This document shows positions 42,883-52,833 of a DNA stretch of 64,000 bases, piece after piece. The position numbers were made by a program, and so were the translations under genes. The notes under the pieces are model-generated. The model was given only the letters and a program-made list of their open reading frames with translations, was not told the DNA's origin and made no database searches. The stretch comes from Cercophora sp. LCS_1. Its lineage: Eukaryota > Ascomycota > Sordariomycetes > Sordariales > Lasiosphaeriaceae. The DNA is taken from contig JAPZLL010000035.1 of the NCBI GenBank assembly GCA_036250225.1, forward strand, positions 1-64,000. The letters run 5' to 3'. Position 1 is the first letter of the stretch; every line of letters starts with the position of its first letter.

Positions 42883-43568
42883 ATGAAACGATTTACTCTC
42901 GCCGCCAGCTTCCTGGCAGTCCTCTCCGGCGTCTCGGCCCAGAATGAGATCTTCGTTCCCCTCCCCTACGCCGAGTGCAACAACTGTCTGGACCAGGCCG
43001 CGGCATCGTGTCCCGGTGACTACCGGGACAAATCAGTCGGGGCGTGCATGTGCGCTGGTGTGGGAAGTACCAACACGGTCACTTGCGTGAGCGTCTGCGA
43101 TGGCGTCGATGAACTCCGCATGGGCGCCGGCGAGAAAGTCGTTCGTGGGTGGTATGCGTACTGCCTCCTTTTCTTCCCGGAGCTATGCGCCGAGGCTCAG
43201 GCCTTTACAAATCCCGAGTACTGGGAGGAACGGTGTGGTGCTGGTTCTGGGGCGAATACTGGCGGTGACGGCGGGTCGGGGGCTGGGGTTGAGGCGCCAA
43301 CGGGAACCAGCGGACTGAATCCCACCGGCGTGTAAGTCTTGCTCAACCATGTCAGGTTTGATGGAGGCTGACCAAAACCAGGAGGGAAAACAGCCCGGGC
43401 GTCGAGACTGGGACAGGAACGCGTGCTGTAGGGACAGCGGCGGCCGAGACAGGAGCTGGGACAGCCGGAGGAGCATCAAGTCGTCCAACTAGCGCTGCGG
43501 GCGCACCTGTTTATGTCCCTGGCTGGGGCATTGTTTTCGGGCTTGGGATGTTGGGCTTCAACATGTAG
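42883..43568 (+). CDS. Secreted Cys-rich, GPI-anchor-type protein
   Basis: Exons 42883-43331 and 43382-43568 encode 211 aa, with a 50-nt intron (GTAAGT, CTGAC, CAG). The signal peptide is MKRFTLAASFLAVLSGVSA. The mature N-terminal domain holds about ten cysteines (CNNCLDQAAASC, CMCAG, CVSVC, YCLLFFPELC, ERC), reminiscent of but not clearly CFEM. A Gly/Ala/Thr-rich stalk follows. The C-terminus (SAAGAPVYVPGWGIVFGLGM) fits a GPI-attachment signal. It is probably a cell-wall or plasma-membrane surface protein. Confidence 0.82.
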
Positions 43569-43693
43569 ATTCCTATTCTCATCATGACGCCACCATCACT
43601 GTCATCAGTGGGTAGACACATGTCTTCCACATTCACTAATTTCACCCATCCCCACCTTGAACTTCTCCTGCTCGACAGACCTCCAGCTAGGTA

Positions 43694-43930
43694 TTAACTG
43701 TTAATATCAAAAGATATTGCCATGTCCTCACTGAAGAACTTGTCCATGGCCTCGCTCGCAGCTCTCTGATTCAAGAGCGTCTCGTAACGGCTCTGGGGAT
43801 TGTTGACGACCTTGTTGAAGGTGAAGTTGAAATGCGTCTCTCGCATAGCCCCCGTCACGTTTTTCAAGATGACGTTGGAAGTCGTGCCGTCTGGGAACAG
43901 GACTTCACTGCCGGTGCGGGGGCGGGGGCG
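43694..43930 (-). pseudogene. Orphan open frame next to the Hsp70-like relic
   Basis: A minus-strand frame without a start codon reads PDGTTSNVILKNVTGAMRET, then FNFTFNKVVNNPQSRYETLL, and ends MAISFDINS. A neighbouring frame just upstream gives a Gly/His-rich piece (NNGQIPGGHGHDGDGEHE). These may be fragments of a broken gene. I cannot name the family. Confidence 0.3.
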
Positions 43931-44062
43931 TCGTCGAGGTCGACAACAGCATTGGCAGCGCCCGTGATCATGCTTGCGTTAGTGGTGCCGTGGACTGTCT
44001 CATGTTCACCGTCGCCGTCATGTCCGTGACCGCCGGGAATCTGGCCGTTATTGACTTCGTTG

Positions 44063-44852
44063 TTACCGTCGTTGACCAAAGTCGGCAACGGTGATGCGAT
44101 CACCCCTCTGAACGCTACCCGAGGCATGGAGGTCGTATAGTCTTGCCAAAGCGGCCGCCTCCGGCTCCGAGACAAAGTGAAAGATGGTATCTTTCTTATC
44201 TAGTGTGCCGGCCTTGACGATGGCACCACGCATCCGGCTCCGGACATGGTTTTTCCACATGGCTGGGACAGTGACGACAACGGTGAATGGCGACCTCTCT
44301 AGAACCTCTGCTCCGATGTGGCTGGCGACTTGTTCAAGTGTGTGCTGCCAAAACGCCCGCAGGTAGTCAGAAACAATATCCAGCACAATCTTGCCGCTCT
44401 CCCAGATGATGTCCCGCATCTTGGCCAGATGAGACATAGCACCAGCCGAGAGATACCGAGCCAAGTCCCTGTCGTCCAGGAGCAGTAGTTTGAACCATCG
44501 AAGGGTCCGTAATTCGTGTGAAATCTCATGGCACCAGACCGTCCCGGCTGGAAGGCTTGGATCATTGCCACTTCTGATCGCACTGGTTGCGGCTCGTGGG
44601 TACCACAGCGTCGTTGGGGTCTTCTTGTCAGCTCTGACGGCGACATCGACCAGTGCATCGGTTGGAAGAGGCCATCGACTGATGTTTCAAATCACCTCGG
44701 GCGCAAATCCAGAGAAAGCATAGGAACAGCTGGTATAGCTGCTAATACTGCGTCAAGTCAAATGTCAAGGAAATATTGGTGGCGGCTTACGTGGTACCGA
44801 AGTCAATGCCGAAAATGAGCCTCCTTGGCTCTCCACTCGACACAATCGGCAT
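44063..44852 (-). pseudogene. Broken Hsp70-like (actin-type ATPase) gene
   Basis: Exon 1 (44852-44791) encodes MPIVSSGEPRRLIFGIDFGT, whose GIDFGTT is the Hsp70 phosphate-1 loop. A 43-nt intron (GTAAGC...GCAG) leads to a second exon with YAFSGFAPEVI, then ISRWPLPTDALVDVAV, KTPTTLWYPRAA, and later VVVTVPAMWK, VSEPEAAALARL and ITVADFG. An in-frame TGA (44687-44689) interrupts it between PEVI and ISRWP. The frame ends at TAA (44063-44065) immediately after the phosphate-2 region, so the C-terminal half of the ATPase domain is missing. Splicing past the TGA is possible but would remove a conserved block. It is probably non-functional. Confidence 0.7.
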
Positions 44853-45561
44853 GATGACAGACGGATACGATATCTGCTAGCACGGGATGGTGTAGATGTG
44901 GGAACAGTGGGTAGCTTCTAGCTAGTTTGGTCAGGCTAGAACCGTGAACCGTGAAGAGGAGAGAAATGGGGTCGCACATCAGCTCAGGTCAGGCTCTCGG
45001 ACATGGAATTCCCGAGCATAATGTGCTAGCAGAATACCCCCGCGCGGAAGCGCCTAAGCTACTACAGGGCTTTGTGCCACAATCATGCCCGATAGGCTGA
45101 GCCTAAGAGCCTTGTCACCCGCCGTCATGAGAAAAGACTGGACAGCAGCACAACGCAGCACGCTGGCTCAAACAGGAAAATTAGTCTACTCACCCCATCA
45201 AATGTCTCGGGCTAGCCCCTCACCGGTTCGGCACCCATTGGTCCCTTCCATTACCTGCAGGCTGTGGAACGACGCCCAAACTCGTGCCCTTGGGGTTTCC
45301 CCATGCGCCGTTCTCTACGCTCCCCGCTACTCTGACTTTGCTTCTTACTGCCTAAAAAGCCTTCCCACACTGTTCGACACCCATGATTACGGGGCACTAA
45401 GGGTACATCATGCGAGTCCGTGGCCTTGCCTGGCCAGGAAGTCGATCGCCGCGAGCGCGTCAAAGATCTGACCAGCGCGAGAGGCTCTGCGAGAAGATGA
45501 CGTGGGTTTCTTTCATTCCGCACTCCAACCGTGTTCGCTTCTAAATGCAGCAGAGCCCGAA
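44853..45561. other. Region between two decayed genes
   Basis: No credible gene. The base composition is GC-balanced, unlike the RIP-like zones. Confidence 0.4.
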
Positions 45562-46664
45562 ATGACCTCGTCCCGCGACAAACATCCAGCGTCGGCGCGC
45601 CTCTGTTCCAAAAGACGACCGAGACATCCACCTCCAGTGGCGAAGTGGGCTACGGAGCAAGCTCCAAGAGCTGGAAGGCGAGGTGGAAAGGTACAAATCC
45701 CAAAATAACGATTTGGTCAACGAAAAGAAGGCACTGGAGACCGAACTCATCACATCGGCCATGGACGAGCGTCATCTTCTCGACGATACGGCAGTAAGGA
45801 CCCGATGGGACCAGCTAGAGTACAGCATCTTCAACATTGTTGAGGAGCGGTATACCGTAGCCGCAGACAGTGTCTATAGCGAGCACTTGGGTGTACTCTT
45901 GGGCATCTTAGGCGACATGGAGCCCGACAAGTGGCTGCGGACCGAAACACATCGCTCCTGGCTGTTTCAAGCCTTCATCTGGCAGAAATTAGCGGAAAAC
46001 GTATTTGGGGAGGATGGCTTCAGTTCGCACGGTCACAACCTGTCTGGGGACAACAATCAAGCTTGGTCCAGTTTTTGCGTGCCCTTCAAGGTGCGTGTTT
46101 GCTTATTACCCCTGAATGAGACCCCGTGAGTCCTCATTGTGCCCAGACGAATGCGCCCGACCCGAGGGCATCACACGACTGCAATACCAAAAACTAAAGA
46201 CATCTGTCAACATGACTTTGGGTCCCAAAAAGGAACTCGATACGGCGCGCATCGCTGCACTCGCCAAGGAGATGGGGGAAACATTGCAGCGATTCAAATC
46301 GGATCCAGACGCGCCGCGTTCGTACCCCTTTGAGAATCTCATTTACAAGGCAGCGCAGCTCGATGCCGACATGGCAAAATGCCGCTAGTGGTATCAGGTC
46401 GCAATGGGTGACGGACTGATGGTGGGCGAGGTCCCGAACCTGAGGCCGAAAAGTCGAACGTCAAGAGCGCTTGACCTGGAATCTGATGCAGCAACAATGG
46501 AGGGTGCGGCAGGAGCCAAAACTGTGTCAGGGAAAGTCTTACTAGTTGTGTCGCCATTACTGCTCAAATGGGGCGACCTTGATGGGAAGAACTTTGGCAA
46601 GAGCATGGTGCTGGCCAAACGCCAAGTCATCTGTGAAGACTTTGCGACAGAGCTACAGAAGTGA
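45562..46664 (+). pseudogene. Broken coiled-coil hypothetical gene
   Basis: The main frame reads LQELEGEVERYKSQNNDLVN, ALETELITSAMDERHLLDD and RWDQLEYSIFNIVEERYTV, a coiled coil followed by a globular domain to 46090. After a probable intron or frame change, it continues CARPEGITRLQYQKLKTSVN and ENLIYKAAQLDADMAKCR up to a TAG at 46386-46388. The same frame then resumes for 92 codons (WYQVAMGDGLMVGEVPN to CEDFATELQK). The N-terminal start lies in a different frame. From memory this layout matches a family of fungal hypothetical proteins that begin with a coiled coil. The TAG, the frame change and the lost start argue for decay. Confidence 0.55.
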
Positions 46665-47263
46665 GCAATATGGGTCACCGCTTGCGGCATCGTCGGACTT
46701 TGCCACTTGCACGACGGAAAACTTTGATGAAATCATCGCAATTGAGAGGGAGTTACCGGTGACAGCGGGGAAGTTGACTGCCTTGCCTTGCTTGGCTGAG
46801 TTATGCGATCCCACGAAAGGAAAGATGTCATGATCCAGTGTTGGGGTGCCCTCGCGGCCTTTTGGTCGCTGGTCCCGGGGGGGATGGCCTCAGGTGAAAT
46901 GAGGTAAAATGGGAGAAGGAGCGAGAGAGGGCCTTCCAATTGTCCGAGGGATCTCGTTGGTCGAAGATGTTGGTTTTCACTCCCCAGGGTGGCCATCGAG
47001 GTACTCGCTAGACCAACAACGACAAGCACCACTGACAAACCGTGAGTCACCTATAGGCCCCATCTGTCTCAAAGTGGCAAGCGCGACCCCGAGGCCAGGC
47101 GAAAACTCTGAGAGGAACGACTCGGCGAAAGACCCTGCCAACAGCACCAAGCCACCCCACATCGCAGACAACAAGCACAACCCGAGAATCCCCAACTACG
47201 AGTCAGAGCCCTTTCAATTACGCTGGGCCTAATTGCGCTGCTAACTCTGAGCCTCTAGGCAAA
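46665..47263. other. Promoter side of the first Hce2-like gene
   Basis: The last 40 nt resemble an intron 3' end (GCTAACTCTGAGCCTCTAG) immediately before the AAAATG start, suggesting a 5' UTR intron. No gene was recognised. Confidence 0.45.
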
Positions 47264-47758
47264 ATGAAGTTCGCCGTCTCGATCATCACCATCCTTCTCG
47301 CCGCCATCGCTGGCGCCCTCGCCCTTCCCTCGCCCTCGCCGCCGTCGACCGCTAAGCCGGGCACGTCTCCCGCCCCTTCTCCCGCTCATGTGTTCGATCA
47401 TTACGGTTACTGCTGGTCGTTCGAGTTCAACAATGGATCGAGCCTTGGATCCCCTTTCGCCGCCGACTGTCTTCACATGGTGGACAACATCGTCGAAAAT
47501 GGCGGAAGTTGGGACACGACTTTGTTTGGAGCTCGAACCCTTGTCCAGTACAAGACATGTCATTTTCTTGTCCAGCAACACGAAGGTAGCAACATTGTTA
47601 CCTTCTCGGTTGGCGACTTGGACATCCAGTACATCGTGAACACCGCAATCAACAAGTTCATGTGGGATGAGCAAATCGGGGCATGGGGATACATGATGTG
47701 CGGTGCCCATACGGATCCTGGCTCGTTGGGCCATAGCATTTACTGGTCCATCTACTGA
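47264..47758 (+). CDS. Hce2/Ecp2-like secreted effector candidate 1
   Basis: A single exon encodes 164 aa: signal peptide (MKFAVSIITILLAAIAGALA), Pro/Ser-rich linker, then the Hce2 pattern. Its four cysteines occur at YCWSF, ADCLHMVDNI, YKTCHFLVQ and MMCGA, with W of GSWDTT between the second and third, and the protein ends IYWSIY. This matches, from memory, the Hce2 family (homologues of Cladosporium fulvum Ecp2, PF14856): small secreted proteins of plant-associated fungi, some of which provoke necrosis. It is the first of four such genes within 4.7 kb. Whether it acts in plant interaction is unknown. Confidence 0.82.
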   Translation: MKFAVSIITILLAAIAGALALPSPSPPSTAKPGTSPAPSPAHVFDHYGYCWSFEFNNGSSLGSPFAADCLHMVDNIVENGGSWDTTLFGARTLVQYKTCHFLVQQHEGSNIVTFSVGDLDIQYIVNTAINKFMWDEQIGAWGYMMCGAHTDPGSLGHSIYWSIY

Positions 47759-48153
47759 AGTGGGCGCTATCTACTTACGGTCTCTTGGGTTGCGGGGTTA
47801 AGGTTGTTGCAGAAGACCGCTGAAGAAGAAGGGGGATGGAGAGCAAGTCTTGTGAGGGCCCCCACCTAACAATCTGTCGAGATGGAGAAGATATCAAGCC
47901 CTGGTATTTGATCACCGTCCTTTCCTCGTATCGATGTGAAGATGTGCTATCACATGCTAAACATGGTGTCCGGCTGTCCCGGGAAATAATCTGCTGCCAC
48001 ATCGAAGCCACCAAACCTTCCGCCCCTCGACACGAGGCCGCGATGCGGATTTCTTCACCCCTTCAACCTCTCACTTCTCCAACAACCCCCCTGTTCAATA
48101 CCGCGTCCACCATCCACGGCTCTCCTCATCTCTGCCACACAGGGCCAAGCGAG
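47759..48153. other. Spacer between Hce2-like genes 1 and 2
   Basis: No gene; the longer open frame here is only an upstream extension of gene 2. Confidence 0.5.
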
Positions 48154-48624
48154 ATGCATCTCCTCCTCCCCTTCCTCCTCCTCCTCCTTGCCTCCCTGGT
48201 CAGCGCTCAAACCCCAACCGGCCCCTACAAGGCGATCCCCTTCCCGTCGGACTACATCGGCAGGTGCACCAAACCCAAGGATATGGTCAACAACACGACG
48301 CCCGACGCGCCCCTCGTCGAGGATTGCATGCACCTGCTCCAGAACATCGCCAAGGGCGGACGCTGGACCACGCGCCACAACCGCCGCCGCGAGATTGCCC
48401 GATACGGCAGCTGCCATTTCGGCGTCAAGAAGCGGTCCAAGTTCACCCTTGACTTCATGTATCTCACCTACTCGGTCGAGATGGAGGACGTTCGCTACGC
48501 TATTCTCGAGTCGATCAAGGAGTTTGGGTCCGAGGACGGCCATGTTGCGGCCGAGGGCAAGTTCGCGTGTCTGGGGCCGCAGCTCATCGAGACGCTTTTT
48601 GATGTTGATTGGTATATTTACTGA
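48154..48624 (+). CDS. Hce2/Ecp2-like secreted effector candidate 2
   Basis: A single exon encodes 156 aa. The start MHLLLPFLLLLLASLVSAQ is a clear signal peptide; the frame is open upstream but without one. The Hce2 pattern is complete: GRCTKP, APLVEDCMHLLQNIAKGG, W in RWTT, ARYGSCHFGVK, then FACLG and the closing VDWYIY. It keeps the same four-Cys spacing as its neighbours but differs in most other residues, and is more basic (RHNRRREI, KKRSKF). It is likely an old tandem duplicate. Confidence 0.82.
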   Translation: MHLLLPFLLLLLASLVSAQTPTGPYKAIPFPSDYIGRCTKPKDMVNNTTPDAPLVEDCMHLLQNIAKGGRWTTRHNRRREIARYGSCHFGVKKRSKFTLDFMYLTYSVEMEDVRYAILESIKEFGSEDGHVAAEGKFACLGPQLIETLFDVDWYIY

Positions 48625-48791
48625 TGGTGGAATGTTTGGACTGGGGTTGGACGGAGTTGAGCAACATTTTGGAGGAGCGTGGGAGGATGGGAGGGTGCAA
48701 AACAGGAGAACGGTCACAAGTCGGGTGGGTTTCTGGACTGTGGGCGATTTCGGTATCACGTAGGTCGAAATAACTCGTTTCATTCACTCCC

Positions 48792-49524
48792 TCACTCATT
48801 CCTCTCCACCCAGGCATCCCAATACATGGCATACATCTCCAAATCCCGAAATAGATCATCTGGCCCACTTCCCGGCGGTGCGGGCCGTCCGTTTCCGACC
48901 TTACCTTTCCTTTTCCCGTCCTTGAATACCCTCTCATACCGAACGACACCAATCAACCCAAACCCCAACTTCCTCTGCACCTGGAGTGAAGCCGCATTGG
49001 TGCTACTGGCATGCCACTCGACCCGAAGTAGACCAAGACCACCCTTCTCTGGTGGATCAAACGCATGCTGCAGCAACAAACGGGCCGCTGCGGTAGCAAT
49101 ACCGGCGCCTCTGTAAGCTTTGAATACCCGGATGTGGGAAACCTCGATCGACCGGTCTTCGTCGTTTGCCTCGGTGTAGCAGATCATGCCTGCGAGTTCG
49201 CCGTCGGGGCTTTCTGGTGAAGGTGGCTTGGATTTGTCGATTATGGCGTAGGTGAAGGCATATTCGTCGGCGGAGAGGATTTGCAGGAATCCCATGAAGT
49301 CTTCGAGGGATGGGTAGGGGCCGTTTGCGGTGTGGGCGTAGGCCTGGGGGTCGGTTGAAGTGAGTTCATGGGCTGTTTGGGCGTGGATGGATGCCTATGG
49401 TCTTTTTAATATTGATGCTATGATCAAGGGGCTCATGATGGAGACGAACGTCAAATGGGATCAGTTTGATGTGATTGTCCTCTAGGACGCGGGCTGGGAA
49501 GGGAAAGTTGTAATCCTCGGCCAT
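48792..49524 (-). CDS. GNAT acetyltransferase
   Basis: Exons 49524-49450 and 49394-48792 encode 225 aa, joined by a 55-nt intron (GTTCGT...CATAG) that restores IKLIPFD-ASIHAQTAHEL, a typical N-terminus of RimJ/RimL-like GNAT enzymes. The core shows AIIDK, then the acetyl-CoA-binding loop (VFKAYRGAGIATAAARLLLQ) and the downstream Asn/Leu-Gly-Phe region (SSTNAASLQVQRKLGF). It transfers an acetyl group from acetyl-CoA to an unknown amine. It lies on the opposite strand inside the Hce2 cluster. Confidence 0.85.
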
Positions 49525-50214
49525 GTTGAAGATACTTGAATGGTTTTTTGTGGGAAACAAAATAGGAACATGGGGAAGGGGAAAAGCTCGAGCGAGCTAG
49601 GGCGAGGGTGTTTTTCACTCATCCAGGAGTGTGCGCAATGAGGCTGTGCTGACGCACGGATCAAGGGATGAATCATGATGAATTGAGATGCTCAGCTGCC
49701 ACTAGGTATGGATTGCCAAGGCGGGTTGCACGACAGATCGCTTAGAGGCACGTGGTGCTTTCGTTTGATTGAGTTGTTTGTCTTTTGGGCAACTCATAGT
49801 AGACAGCCCGTATTTGTTTTGGTTCACGGGGCTCACACATTGTTCCTCTTTGTGGTTTTTTGCCACTTGTTTTTTGTATACAGAAACAGCATTGGTCGTT
49901 CAAGTTGCTGTCACGATACCTGTTTACAATCTAAGTGCTGTTTTAAAGACAAATGTACGACAATCGGAAAGAACGCAAGGCAAAATGCCTGCTAGGTATA
50001 AAGAGTCGAACCAGTTTCAAGCGCTGTGGCTGCGGGTTTTGACCGGCACTCACTACTGGCTTTCCATGCTAAAGATTCGGCAACCTTTGCTCCGCAAATC
50101 ATCTTATCTAGGATTCGATAGCATACTTTATCAACGGGATCCAAAAGTGCGTGCAATGAGATGGCGGGGATCATCAGCATAGGTTTACAGATATGGATCT
50201 GCTAATGCGGAGCA
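49525..50214. other. Intergenic region, divergent promoters
   Basis: A T-rich stretch around 49780-49900 is the only notable feature. No gene was recognised. Confidence 0.4.
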
Positions 50215-50691
50215 ATGCAGAGGAAGATGCACTTCGCCATTTGGATCGCCATGGTAAATCTGGCCGTTTTCACCCACGCGCTTCCTCATAAGGAACATTG
50301 GTCCCACACAAGTTTGCAGCAGAGGGACGACTCTCGTGTATGGGGTACCGACATGGGGTGTTGTTACACACCAACATATGTTCAACGAACCAGTGCGTCT
50401 TCTCCCCTGGTCGAAGATTGCAAAATCATGCTCAGCATCATTCAACAAAATACAACTGGGTGGACAACCTTCCAGCCTAACGCTCGAACGGTCGCCGACT
50501 TCAAAAGTTGCCACTTTGAAGTTCAGCAACACTCGCCAGGCGTTCAGTCGTTCTGGGTCATGGCGTACGATGTATGGGTTGTCGTGACGAAAGCCATTGA
50601 TGCCCTTTCGATCGGAGGGCAAGTTGGCGCGGATGGGTATTTCCAGCATTGTGAAGGTAGCGATCACCCTGTGTACTGGAGGATCTATTGA
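50215..50691 (+). CDS. Hce2/Ecp2-like secreted effector candidate 3
   Basis: A single exon encodes 158 aa. The signal peptide is MQRKMHFAIWIAMVNLAVFTHA (M5 is an alternative start). The Hce2 elements are MGCCYTP, SPLVEDCKIMLSIIQQN, the Trp of GWTTF, DFKSCHFEVQQ and FQHCEG, and the protein ends VYWRIY. One extra Cys lies next to the first. It is closer to candidate 4 than to 1 or 2 (shared AYDVWVVV/SYDVWEAV segment, VGADGYFQ/VEADGYWE). Confidence 0.82.
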   Translation: MQRKMHFAIWIAMVNLAVFTHALPHKEHWSHTSLQQRDDSRVWGTDMGCCYTPTYVQRTSASSPLVEDCKIMLSIIQQNTTGWTTFQPNARTVADFKSCHFEVQQHSPGVQSFWVMAYDVWVVVTKAIDALSIGGQVGADGYFQHCEGSDHPVYWRIY

Positions 50692-51464
50692 TATTTGATA
50701 TGAACTTGCGGATGAAATGGGGCTCTAGATTGAGCTTGTAACCCATTTCAATGGCTCTCTCCAACTGGCGCCAGTTCCAACGTATTCTAAATCTCCAGCA
50801 GTATTGAATATAGAGTGTTTGAGCCCACAACTGCGATGTAGGCGGCCTGTGCAGATGGTATTAGTGAAAACAAGGGTCAATGTGATTTGTGGGGCTTTCG
50901 AACCTCAAAGCACGACATTATTGGGTCGTTTCCATTGTAAAAGAGCTGCGTGTCGAATTTGTGATGCACCTTACAGCTTATATGTATAATACGAGGTTAC
51001 TACCTCGTATGCTACCTAGTTAGGTAACTGTGTTCGATCCGTATTCAGCTGTGCTCTGCAACTATCTACTTCTCAACAGGGGCACAAACCAAGCTTCACC
51101 TCATGGGTTGAGTTGTGTATTACGTCCCACACCTAGCTTGCTCCGGGTAACCTCCCACTTAAGACTTGTCACATTTGCACTTTATTGAACACGATCTAAG
51201 CTTTGCCTTGCGTTCATAGGCATCACAACGTACCTACCTACTTCAGCAGTGCAACCAGATATCTTCCCAGTGCATAGGGCTATAAAAGGTTGGCATAGGA
51301 GCCCAAGAAATAACTTGGGAAACCAACAAAACGCCTCTACGTTCTCTCTGGCAACTGGAGATTCAATACCCGCCGTTCCTCGAACCATCACAAGAAACAG
51401 TACGGTTTTAGACGATCCCAGCTTCAAGCCAGTCGATATCCATTACTAATTTAAATAACAGCAT
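50692..51464. promoter_or_regulatory. Promoter region of Hce2-like gene 4, with TATA box
   Basis: A TATAAAAG box at 51281-51288 lies 177 nt before the start codon. CATTACTAATTTAAATAACAG just before the start looks like a branch point and acceptor of a 5' UTR intron. A palindromic ACGAGGTTACTACCTCGT lies near 50991-51008. Confidence 0.55.
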
Positions 51465-51983
51465 ATGATGCAGCTTAATATACCTTACTTGGTACTACTA
51501 CTGGGCGCTTCTGTTGGCGTCCTCGCCGACCACGACCCCACGTTGGATGCAGACTATCACAACGAAACGATCCGGCTAGCTCGGGGCGACTGCAGCCCGC
51601 GCACCCCTGCCGAGGACCACACTAGCCCGACCTCCCCTCGTGTAGAAGATTGCTTGTCGATGCTGTATGTCATTGAAGATAACAACACATGGTGGACCAC
51701 GTTATCTCCTAGCATGCGCACAATTGCCGACCATCAAACCTGTCATTTTGGGGTCTGGCAGCACACATCGGTCCTGACACCGTATCATGTCAACTCGTAC
51801 GATGTCTGGGAGGCTGTCATCACCTCCATTGACAAGTTTGGGTCGGATGGGAAGGTAGAAGCCGATGGTTATTGGGAGTGCAGGTCGACTGGATCTTGGA
51901 CGGCAACAGTTTATTGGAAGATTTTCCCCGGTGACGATCCCGGAAGCCCCTTGTTATCTCTTTCACCAGGGAACGCCAAATAA
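51465..51983 (+). CDS. Hce2/Ecp2-like secreted effector candidate 4, C-terminally extended
   Basis: A single exon encodes 172 aa. The signal peptide is MMQLNIPYLVLLLGASVGVLA. The Hce2 elements are GDCSPR, SPRVEDCLSMLYVIEDN, the Trp pair of TWWTT, DHQTCHFGVWQ and YWECRS. Where its relatives end in YW-I-Y, this copy reads VYWKIF and carries on for 17 residues (PGDDPGSPLLSLSPGNAK), so the original stop was lost or this is a distinct lineage. Confidence 0.82.
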   Translation: MMQLNIPYLVLLLGASVGVLADHDPTLDADYHNETIRLARGDCSPRTPAEDHTSPTSPRVEDCLSMLYVIEDNNTWWTTLSPSMRTIADHQTCHFGVWQHTSVLTPYHVNSYDVWEAVITSIDKFGSDGKVEADGYWECRSTGSWTATVYWKIFPGDDPGSPLLSLSPGNAK

Positions 51984-52436
51984 GCCAGACTCGCTTGACA
52001 TGCAGGGGACAGTGTTGGGCGTGTATCTCCGTAGCTGCTCTCTATAGCTGCCATGCAAAAATAAACCCAACATGTCCGTCTTAGCAAACAAAAACTTGGT
52101 GTTGATACTGTTACGTCAACAGGTTGAAGATCTCATCATCTCCACCAAAGCGCAGCCAACGGTTACCTGGAAAGGTCACTGTTAGCAAATAAAAGAGGCA
52201 GGTGTTGACGCGAGGAACACAAGCGACCGGCTATCATAGCCGAAAAAATCAAATGACGCCGTCCACGGTTACATCGCCAACCCGTCAGACGGTCAAAAGT
52301 TGGGGCGATTGTTTGCGTCTATTTTTAGCATGAGGAAAAACCTGACAAGCATTTAACGGCACGGAGAAGCAAACAAAGTTCTCGTCCAAACATCCATTTC
52401 ACGAACTCTTCAAGCACCAAACACCCGCCACTCAAG
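51984..52436. other. Intergenic region
   Basis: Spacer between the last Hce2-like gene and the small Cys-rich gene. No other feature was recognised. Confidence 0.4.
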
Positions 52437-52745
52437 ATGCAACCCAAATACCTCGCCCTCGTCGCGACGCTGATCGCCACCGTCGCCGCCAACCCAGCAG
52501 CACAACCCGCCAACGTGCTCGTCGAACGGGCATGCTCCGACAACGGATGCAAATGCGTACGAGGTCTCAGCCAGGGCGTCTACTGCGGCAACTGCGTCGT
52601 GGGAGCCGGCACATTCGCCATCAGCACAAAGCGGGTGTCGAACCACGCGTTCGAGTGCAACTCGAGTGGAGGATGCTGTGACTATGGCAAAGCCAGCGAC
52701 TGCGGAACCGCTCGGGCGCGATGTAAGGAGGGAAGCCCGGTATAA
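52437..52745 (+). CDS. Small secreted Cys-rich protein (effector candidate)
   Basis: A single exon encodes 102 aa. The signal peptide is MQPKYLALVATLIATVAANP. The mature protein has ten cysteines in about 65 residues (ACSDNGCKCVRG, YCGNCVVG, FECNSSGGCCDYG, SDCG and RCKEG), enough for five disulphides. Size, signal and Cys density are those of fungal small secreted effectors or antimicrobial-type peptides; I do not recognise the family. It lies at the edge of the Hce2 cluster. Confidence 0.8.
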   Translation: MQPKYLALVATLIATVAANPAAQPANVLVERACSDNGCKCVRGLSQGVYCGNCVVGAGTFAISTKRVSNHAFECNSSGGCCDYGKASDCGTARARCKEGSPV

Positions 52746-52833
52746 AAACAACATTTACGTCATCTAGAGGACAGACATATGTCATGTACGCAGCCGGAAA
52801 GAAAGTATTGTACGTACCAATATTACCACACAA

